Assembly: GCA_017441605.1 (NCBI GenBank)
Contig: JAFRXD010000021.1
Location: 1-53,293 of the forward strand
Direction of reading: 5' to 3'
Source: Thermoguttaceae bacterium
GTDB taxonomy: Bacteria; Planctomycetota; Planctomycetia; Pirellulales; Thermoguttaceae
Length of the DNA stretch: 53,293 bases
This document shows positions 43,351 to 52,000 of the stretch, piece after piece. The first letter of the stretch is position 1; each line of letters begins with the position of its first letter. The notes beneath the pieces are model-generated. The model did not search any database. It had not been told where the DNA came from and saw only the letters and a program-made list of their open reading frames with translations. A program made the position numbers and the translations under genes.

Positions 43351-45840
43351 TTAGAGAACCTCGAGTTCGTCCAAAAACTCGGGCTCGAAAACGTTCGGAT
43401 CGTCTTCCCCCTCGCCGGGGTTCTCGTCGCTCGACTGGAATAACTTGCTCGCGACGATCCCATAATCGAAAACAAAACCGTCGGCGTACGTTACCTTCAG
43501 ATCGGCGCGAAGTTCGCCTTCTGCGGGCGCGAAGCGAAAAGCGCTCCAAGAGTAGGTCAGTCCCTCGCCGGAGGAACGGGTTCCGTCGCTCCAGGCAATT
43601 TCCCACCGAGCGATCGGTTCTTTGGCTCTCGACGCGAAGGAGAGGGCCCAGACGTCGCGATCCTTCCCGATTTCGATCGCGCGGACTTCGATCGCGTCCG
43701 TCGGACGAACGACGATCGACAGGCGCAACTCGACGCTGGCGACGTTGTCGACGCGATAGCGCAACTCCGCGGGGTCGGTTCCCTCGAACGAGATTGTCTC
43801 GCCGGAAGTTAGACGCCGGTATTCGTCGTTTTCGGAGAGACGATAGAAAATCGAGCGCGCCGAAACCCCCGCCAAATCCCGCAGTAGCGCGAACGAAACG
43901 ACCGGTTCCGAAAGGACGACGGACCGAGAAAAGTTGTCGAATCGCTCGGGAATCGGCTCGAGTCCGAATCCCTCGCTTAGTCGCGCGGCGAGCTCGGGAT
44001 CGGTCGCGGCGAGGGCGCCGACGGTCGGAGCGAAACGGTTGGAGACGTTGTCCTCAAATAGAAACGCGCTCGTCGAACGCTCTCCGAAATCGAGGTCGCC
44101 GCCGACAAGGAAAACGGCGCCTCCCGCCGCGCCCGCTTCGTTCGCGCAGAATCGCGCGTCGACGTCGCGAAAACGGACCGCGCCGCTAACCGGATTGATC
44201 GCGCCCCCCGCGTTGTCGGCGGCATTTTCGACGAACAAGAGCTCGCCTCGGAATTCAATCGAGCAAGGGGCGGGGGAGGACGCGTTGTTGGAGGCGAAAA
44301 TCGCGCCTCCGTTGCCTCCGTAATCCCACGGCGACAACTCGAATTCGGCGAACCGCGCCTTGTTTCCCTGGAAGGAGCAATTTTCGAGGGTCGTAGTTCC
44401 CGCCGCTTGAAGGGCTCCTCCGGACGCGCCGACGCACTCGATAAAAGTGGAATTCTTAAGGAACAGGTCGCCGTAATTTGCGACGGCTCCGCCGTATTTG
44501 GCGGCTTCGTTGGAGCGAAAGACGCCGCCGTCGACTGAAACGGTTCCCGGAGCGCCATTTTTGGTCGACCCGTAGATCGCGCCGCCCGAACCGTATTTTC
44601 CATCGACGCTCGTCGCGATATTCGCCTGGAAGATCGTCGAATCGCCGAGGTTGTCGCGCTCGATCCGAAGAGCGCCGAATCCGTAGTACGCGCCCCCGAG
44701 CGCTCCTTCGTTCTCGCTAATTTCGCCGCCGAAGATCTCGACCGATCCTCCGTTGTAGATCGCGCCCCCGTATTTCGTCGATTTATTGCCGGAAACGGTC
44801 GAGTCGGTTAAGACGAGCTCGCCTTGCGGATCGACGTAAAAGGCGCCTCCGCCCCCCGTCGACTCGTTTTCTCGGAAAACGGCGCGCTCGCAGGAGAAGC
44901 GCCCGTTCGCGCCGACGTAAACAGCGCCGCCGTAATTCAATATCGCGTCGTCCAAGGAACCGTTGCGCTCGAACGCGCTCCTTGCGAAGTCGTCGTCGGA
45001 GGAGACGATCGCGTCGCGCAGGCGAATCGCGCCCCCTTGTTCGGCGAGGTTTTCGACGAAGCGGTTGGCGCCGTCGAGGGCCAGGATGGTTTGGGTCTCG
45101 TCGCCGTCGGAGACTCCGGCGACGTCGATCGCTCCGCCGTAAGGGGCGCGGTCGTTTTGGAAGAGGCAGTCGGAGATCGAGACGTCGGACGGAAAGACGT
45201 CTTCGTCGTCGGAATCGTCGTCGCAAACGGCGATCGCGCCTCCGGACGTTGTAGCGCGACAATCGACGAAAGTGGAATTAACGATCGAGGCGAGGGATCC
45301 GACGGCGCGAATCGCGCCCCCCGAGCCCTCGACCGAACACGAGACGAACGAGCAGTTTTCGACCGAGATCGCCGCGTTCGCGGCGTCGATTCCTCCGTCG
45401 CACTCGACGAACGCGCAGTCGTAGAACTCGACGTATTTCGCGTCGGTAATCTCGACGGCGGTCGCGCATTGGTAAAAGCGAACGTTCGCGAAGGCGCACT
45501 CGACGAAGTCGCCGGAGATTCGCAACCCCGCGACCCCGTTCCCGACGATCGTCAATCCCTCGACGTCGCTCGCGTCGAAGAAGAGCGATTTGTCGACGAC
45601 GAGATCCTCGGTTAGTTCGCATTCGGAGTCGTCCGGCAACTCGAATCGAATGATCGCCTCTCGCGGAGCCATTTCGATCGCCTCTCGCAAGGAGGTCAGA
45701 CCGTCGCCGGGATCGTCGACGAAGGCGTCGACCGCGATTTCAGTTGCGCTTAGAAGGTCGCGCGTTTCCAGCGTTTCGAAGCGCGTCTTTCTCGTTCGAC
45801 GGGCTCGGTCTTGTCCTTGTTTTGTTAGCGATCGTTTCAT
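43351..45840 (-). CDS. Exported right-handed beta-helix protein with LEPR-xLL-like N-terminus
   Basis: 829 residues. A basic N-terminus leads to FETLETRDLLSATEI, a variant of the planctomycete LEPR-xLL export motif. TSLREAIEMA follows, then a long parallel beta-helix (about 60-640) rich in GGAI/GGAVY turns (GSGGAIRAV, GGAIYNGGSVEIFGGEI, NAGGAINPVSG). A C-terminal beta-rich part (about 650-829) has no recognisable anchor. AAGGAG lies before the ATG. It is probably a surface adhesin or polysaccharide-binding/lyase-like protein; no catalytic motif was identified. Confidence 0.85.
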   Translation of the reverse strand: MKRSLTKQGQDRARRTRKTRFETLETRDLLSATEIAVDAFVDDPGDGLTSLREAIEMAPREAIIRFELPDDSECELTEDLVVDKSLFFDASDVEGLTIVGNGVAGLRISGDFVECAFANVRFYQCATAVEITDAKYVEFYDCAFVECDGGIDAANAAISVENCSFVSCSVEGSGGAIRAVGSLASIVNSTFVDCRATTSGGAIAVCDDDSDDEDVFPSDVSISDCLFQNDRAPYGGAIDVAGVSDGDETQTILALDGANRFVENLAEQGGAIRLRDAIVSSDDDFARSAFERNGSLDDAILNYGGAVYVGANGRFSCERAVFRENESTGGGGAFYVDPQGELVLTDSTVSGNKSTKYGGAIYNGGSVEIFGGEISENEGALGGAYYGFGALRIERDNLGDSTIFQANIATSVDGKYGSGGAIYGSTKNGAPGTVSVDGGVFRSNEAAKYGGAVANYGDLFLKNSTFIECVGASGGALQAAGTTTLENCSFQGNKARFAEFELSPWDYGGNGGAIFASNNASSPAPCSIEFRGELLFVENAADNAGGAINPVSGAVRFRDVDARFCANEAGAAGGAVFLVGGDLDFGERSTSAFLFEDNVSNRFAPTVGALAATDPELAARLSEGFGLEPIPERFDNFSRSVVLSEPVVSFALLRDLAGVSARSIFYRLSENDEYRRLTSGETISFEGTDPAELRYRVDNVASVELRLSIVVRPTDAIEVRAIEIGKDRDVWALSFASRAKEPIARWEIAWSDGTRSSGEGLTYSWSAFRFAPAEGELRADLKVTYADGFVFDYGIVASKLFQSSDENPGEGEDDPNVFEPEFLDELEVL

Positions 45841-45895
45841 CGTTTTCTCCTTGACTTCGCGCGCGGTTTGCGTTTGGCGGCTCGCGCAGAGTAAG

Positions 45896-45923
45896 ATTTT
45901 ATTGAAAAAACGGAGAAAAACAA
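45896..45923 (-). promoter_or_regulatory. Predicted promoter of the beta-helix gene (TTGTTT-N16-TAAAAT)
   Basis: On the minus strand TTGTTT (45923 to 45918) and TAAAAT (45901 to 45896) are 16 bases apart, with A/T-rich sequence upstream that could act as an UP element. The start is near 45889. Confidence 0.5.
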
Positions 45924-45965
45924 GTTTGTCGGATTTAAAAGAACGTTTTTCTTTTACATTTGAAA

Positions 45966-45998
45966 TAAAAAAAACGCCGTCGTTGCGAGAACGACGGC
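45966..45998 (-). terminator. Rho-independent terminator of the giant repeat gene
   Basis: GCCGTCGTT pairs perfectly with AACGACGGC (45976-45998, 5-base loop). On the minus strand it is followed by a run of eight Ts (45974 to 45967), 35 bases beyond the stop codon. Confidence 0.88.
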
Positions 45999-46032
45999 GG
46001 CGCTCATTACGAAGGTCGATAGAGAGTTGCGC

Positions 46033-49000
46033 TCATCGGGCGACTCCGGCGCCCGGAACGACGCCTCCGGGTCCTATGGCTCCCGGGGGAAAACCTCCGC
46101 CATAACCGCCTTGCAACATCATATTGCGCCGTCTAGCGGCGGCGGCGTTAAGAGCGGCGGCGTTTGCTCCCATCATGGGATTCATCATAGGGGAAGTCGC
46201 GCCGATATAGGGGGTCGATAGCATCTGTTGCGCGACTCTTTGTCGCATAAGGTTTTGCATATACTGGGTGAGGATTTTCGAGTTCATCGATTTCAACTCG
46301 ACGACTCGCACCTTTCGGACGCTTTCCTCCAGAATCTCGGCGTCGACCTCTTTGACGTACTCCTCGATTTCCTTGGCGAGGGATTCCGGGGCGTAAACCT
46401 CGAGGGAGCTCGTCGTGTTGTTGGGCATAATTCTCGGGGTGAGGTTGCCCGGCATAAGGGTCGTTTGGAACTTGCGGGAAAACGCCTGCAACACCTGCTG
46501 CGCCATGCGCGACGGGGAGGTGTTCTCGACCTTGATCTTATACGGCTTAGTGATCGGTTGGGGGAACAGCCCGGCGTCGTCGAGGACGACCAACATCGCG
46601 CCGACGATTTCGCGATCCGCCTTCGTTCCGTAGACCATTAGAGTGTTGTAAGCCGCGTCGGGCTGGAAGGTTAGTCTGGTCGAGGTTCCGATTGTTCGCA
46701 TATTGATTCCGGAAGAGGAATAATACGAGTACGGGTCGGACGTTCCGCGATTGATACGATCTTGCAGATACGTCTGCAAACGCGGAACGATTTGCGAGAC
46801 GCCGACGTTCTCGACTTTATATACCGTGTAGTTTCGACTTTCCATAATGATTCGCTCTTTCGCTTTCGCGATATTCTCGGGCGTCATATAGGAAAGATAA
46901 CTATTCGGATCGAACGGCGCGTCCTCGTCTTCGGTTTCCTTCTCGGCTTCTTCGGTTTCCGTCGCGACTTCGCTCTTGGCGGTCGGTTCGGAATTTGACA
47001 TTGAGGGCTCGTCGCCTTTTAGAACGACGTCGAGATCGTTCGCGTTGGTCTCCGCGCCTTCCGCTTTCATTTCGTCGACCGCTTCGCTCAACTTCTTTTG
47101 AAACGCCTCCAGGGCTTTCTCGTCGCTCGAGGAGAGCAGAAGGGAGCCGTCCGGATTGACCACGACGTAGACGCCGGGAGCCTGCGAAAGCTCGATCTTT
47201 TTCCCCTCGGTCGTTTCGGGCGCCGGAGCGGACTCCGCCTCTTGGGCGACCGATTCCGGGTTCGTTTCCTCGGTCGGGGCGTCGACTTTCGGCTCTTCTT
47301 CGACGGGTTTCGGAGCGTTTTCGGTGGAGGCCGCGACGGCCGCCTCGTCGACCGCGGCGGGGCTATCGACGACGAGGGCTCCGAAGCAAAGCGTCGTTAA
47401 GAGCGAGCGACTTCCCCGCAAAAAAAAAGGGGCGAGCCCCGCGGACGCGGTAGCGTTTTCCGTAACCGGGACGACGGACGAGCTTTCGGCTTTGGGTTCC
47501 TCCGCTTTAGGCTCTTCGGTCTTGGGCTCCTCGGCTTTAGGCTCCTCGGCTTTGGGCGCTTCGGCTTTGGGCGCTTCGGGGGCGGGCTCGACTTTGGGGG
47601 CTTCGACGGCGGGGACGTCGGAGGCGCCTTTCTCTTGGACGATTCCCCCGTCGCTCTTAACGACGGTAACGGGATTGTCCAAGTTCCAGTTTTTCAGGGC
47701 TTGTTGAACCGCTTGGTTCGCGTCGCCGCCCAAGACGGTCACGGAGCGCATCGGTCCTGTTCCCTCTTGCACTTTAAGAGAGGGACCGGCGGGGGTCGCG
47801 GCCGCGAGGGGAGCCGGGTCGATCGGTTCCAAACGAGTAGGATCGATCAAATCGAGCCCTTGGCTCTTTTGGTATTCCTCTTGACGCTTTTCATTGTCGC
47901 GCAAGTAGATGCGGCGACCGTCGGTCGCGGAGGCTCCGCCTTGCGAGGTTTCCGCGAACGGCTTCATCTTCGTCAGCTCTTTTTCGCCCATCTTGATTAG
48001 GACTTGACGAATTTCTTCAAGTTTGGCGGGCGTGGCGCGGATAAAGAGCTGGTTCGTCGAGGAATCGAGACGGACGTCGACGTAAGTGCCGTCGGTTTCG
48101 ATCATACTGAAGACCTGCCTGGCGGTCGAGGGATCGACGTAAAGCAAGTCGAAGACGGCGAGTTCCGTTTCCTCGGGGGCGACGAGATCCAAGACGTCTT
48201 GAACCGCCTTGTGGTCTTCGGGACGACCGATCACGATCAACTTGCCGGTGTAGTAGTCGCGGAACATATTAAGCTCGCGACCTTGCTCCCAGAAGATTTC
48301 GTATAGAGAGGTCATGGAACTCGCGCTCTTAACCGCGTAGGCTTGCATGTACGCCTCGGGGTCGGCGAGACCTCCGGCGCGAACCTCTTCGATGAGATCC
48401 TCGACCGCTTTGTGCTGAATCGCGGTGCCGCGAACGATTAGGCATTGGCTGGTCGAGTCGAGCTGGACTTGGAAGGCGGGATCGCCGCTGTAGAAGTTGC
48501 GGAGCGCGGCGACGAGCCGGGTAAAGTTGACCGATCCGATATTGAAGACCTTGAACGAGGTGTTGCGCTCGGGGTCTTTCTCGTCGATTTCGGCAACAAG
48601 CTCCTCGATCTTCTTTTGCTCGTCGGCGTAAGCCTTAACCAAGACGGAGCGAGACATCTGGTCGATGACGACCGTCGAGTGCGGAAACATTTCCAGAATG
48701 GCGGCGCGGGCGACGGCAAGTTGCGAATTCTTCAGGCGATAGACTCGCGAGGAGGTTCCGTCGTCGGTTTCCTCGTTGAGCTGATCGACCAATTCCCTAA
48801 TTCGGGCGTGCTCTTCGTTCTTCGCGAGAATCACGACCTGATTCGCGCTCGTTCCGGCGCCGATTTGGACGTTCGGATAGAGGGGCAGGATCAGCGCCGA
48901 AAGCTGGGCCAGGGTCATGCGGCGAACGGAGTAAGCCTCCATATGCCGGGTTCCGCTCGGACGATCCTTGAGCATTTCGTCAATGACCTTTTTGACCTTT

Positions 49001-52000
49001 TTGTGCTCGTTTGGTCTGGCGTAGATCACGAGGAATCCGGGCGTGGAGGTCGGCAATTGGACGCAGTCGTAGCAGATCTGCGCGATCGCTTGGCTCACGT
49101 AGGGATGGGAGGCGACGGGAATGTCGCTAATGTCGTACGCGACGGGGACGTAGGTCGTCTCTTCGGAGTTTTCGACGTCGATTTCCGCCAACATTTCGGC
49201 GACTTGCTCTTGCACCGGAGGCCCCGCCACGACCATGAGATCGCCCGAGGTCGAGGAGAAGAAAACGGCTTGGGACGGCGGGAAGCGGTACTGGCAGTAC
49301 ATCAGGGCGTCGGCGAAGCGAATGTGGATCAACGGGTATCGCTTTAACACGTTGTTAGGGAACGCCTCTCCGATCGTGTCGAGGGCTTTGGAGACGTACT
49401 CGTGGTCGGAGACGCTACCCCAAACGATCAATCGATCGCCGGAGAGGGGGTACATAACCGTGCCGGGCAACTGCGGTTGAATAATGGCGACCGCGGTCGC
49501 GGCGGCTTGCCCGGAACACTCGTAGATCTTGGGCTCGATTCCGTTCGCCTCTTTGCCCTCGGGAACGGTCTCGAGGGTGGAGAGCATCATCTTGAACTTG
49601 TCGTGGTCGAGCGGAGAGGCGATCACGAAGATCTCGTTGGCGCCTTTTCCGGGATAGACCCCGACGCGAGGCAGAAGAGGAACGACGATTTGAACGACCT
49701 TGGTGAAGTTGACGTTCGTTAGGTAGTAGGATCGCAGTTGGACGGTTTGTTCCGCCAAGTTTTCTCGGCGCCTTTTAATATAGGTGGCGATATCCTCTTG
49801 CAGGGCTTCGGTCGCGGTAACGACGAAGCTGTAGGTGTCGGAGGCGGAGGCGATGATCGCGCCGGTTTGGGCGAACTGCGTCTGCAACTCGGAGTAAATC
49901 GTCCAGTAGGAGGCGACGTCGTCCCAATTGTAGCGCGCCAAGGAGAGGGCGGACTCGTCGTTCGGGGCTTTGTCGAAGGCGTCGATCGCCTCTTTGCAGC
50001 GCGCGTGGTCCTCTTCCGTGCCCTTGACGATCAAGGAGCGCTGCTGATAGTTCGGGACGATTTCAAGATTTGGCACGACCTGCTGCAATAGCGCGATGAC
50101 CGAAGGCAGGGTCGTGCGCGAGATGTGGTAGGTCTTGTAAGTCGTCTCGTTCGGCTGCTTGAAGAGCTCGTCGAGCATTTGCTCCACTTTTGACAGCTCG
50201 ATTTCCAAGCCCCACGTAATGATCTGGTCGGGCAAGGCGCCGGGGTACGCGGAGATACCGAGGGACGCGAAGTTCGCGTTGATAATCGTGACGATTCGAT
50301 CGCGGTTGTATTTCGACTCCGCCGGAACGCGGAAGAGGCGCATGCGACCGATTCCGCGGTCAAAATCTTTGTCGCTCAATTCGCCGATGAACTTGTCGAG
50401 CTCCTCCAAATCTTTCGCGGGTCCGTAAGCGATAAACTCGCGGGTAGTAACCATCTGCGGGACGAGCGAAGGTAGGATTTGAGGCACGAATTGGACGATC
50501 GCCGGAGCAATGGGGGGACCAAGCCGATAGACTTTGGTGGTCGATCGCGCTTCGTTGGTCGAGAGGCTCGAGAGTTTCTCGATCGCCTCGCGGATCTTTT
50601 CGTGGGCTTCGGGGCTCGCGAGGATCGCGACGGTTCTCGAGGCTTCGTCGATGCGATAGAACGGAATGGGCGCGTTCGGATCCGCTCCGAATCCTCCGTA
50701 CTGACGTTGCGCGCGCTGTTGTTGCGCGGGTCTGAACCGTTGGGAAAGCCCGCCCGGTCCGTAGTAGCGGAGCGCGTCGACCTTCGTCATGGCGGGTATC
50801 GACATCGCGTTGGGAACGAGATTGCCGACGATCGCCTCGACCGCCCCCGCCTCCGCGGAGCCGTAAGGATAGACCGCGAATTGCAGGTCGTCTCCCGTCT
50901 TATTGAGCGACTCGAGAATCGAGGCGATCATTTTTTGCTCGCGACCGTTGGCGAGGATCGTCACTTTGGGCTTGACGCCTCCGCTTCCGCCGTAGCCGCC
51001 CCCGTAACCTCCTTGCCCTCCGAAGACTTCCACTCCGGGGAACATAGAGGTTACGATTCCGCGAAGTTGCGTCGCGATCATCTGGGTGTTCGCTTCGTAG
51101 ACGACGACTCTAGGACCGGGCGCGTTTTGAACCGCGTCCGGATCGTTAGGGTTTTCGGTCGCCTCGCCGGACTCCGAATTAATCCGGGCAATTTCTTCGG
51201 AGATTTTCACGTGATCTTCGAGAGTCGCGCGAACGAGGACGCGGCCGCCTCGCTCGTCGGCGTCGACTTGCGCCGTCGGATAGGCTTTGGTTAAGGAGGC
51301 GACCAGATCGGCGACCGCCATGCCGTAAACGGGATAGGGAATCATGCGCAAGTCGGAGGAACCGTAGGTTTGCGCGAGTTTTTCAACGTTGTCGGCGACG
51401 GTTTTTTGCTCGACGGCGGTTCCGATCACGAGGAGTTGCTTATTTTTGGCGTCGATCTTGACCATCGCGGCGTTCGGGACTAGAGCCTGAACGGCGGCGA
51501 CGAGATCGTCGCTCGGGGCGGTTCCAACGTCGTAGTACTGCAAGACCGGGTCGAACTCGGAAACTTGCTCGGGGTCGAGCAGTTCGAGCAGTTCTTTTAC
51601 CGCGTCGAGGGCGACCCCGTTCGTCGTCCGGACGATGAGGGTCTTAGAACCGGAGTCGTAAACCGGAGTCGCGCCCGGATAGACCGCGGTAATTTGCGTC
51701 GAGAGGGTCGAGTAATTCGCGCGCCGAATCGGCCAGCGCAGCACGCGCTTATCGAGTTGGTCTTTCTCCGCGAGATTGGAGACCGCTTGTTCGACGATCG
51801 CTTGTTCTTCCTCGGTTCCCCAAACAATGATCGCTTGGTTGTAGTAGTCGTAGGTTACCCTCGCCGCCGGGACGAGTTTCGATAGATCCCGAACGTAATA
51901 GGCGGGGGTGTAGTAGGACCCGACTCCGTCGTAGGAGTAAAACCCTTTGACGGGATACGACTTAAAGGTTCGAACGATTCCGTTTTCGTCGCGGACGTCG

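Noticed and set aside
42927..44189. 420-residue plus-strand frame across the nucleotidyltransferase and beta-helix genes
   Set aside because: Low-complexity Arg/Ser/Pro composition, and it crosses a promoter and two real genes.
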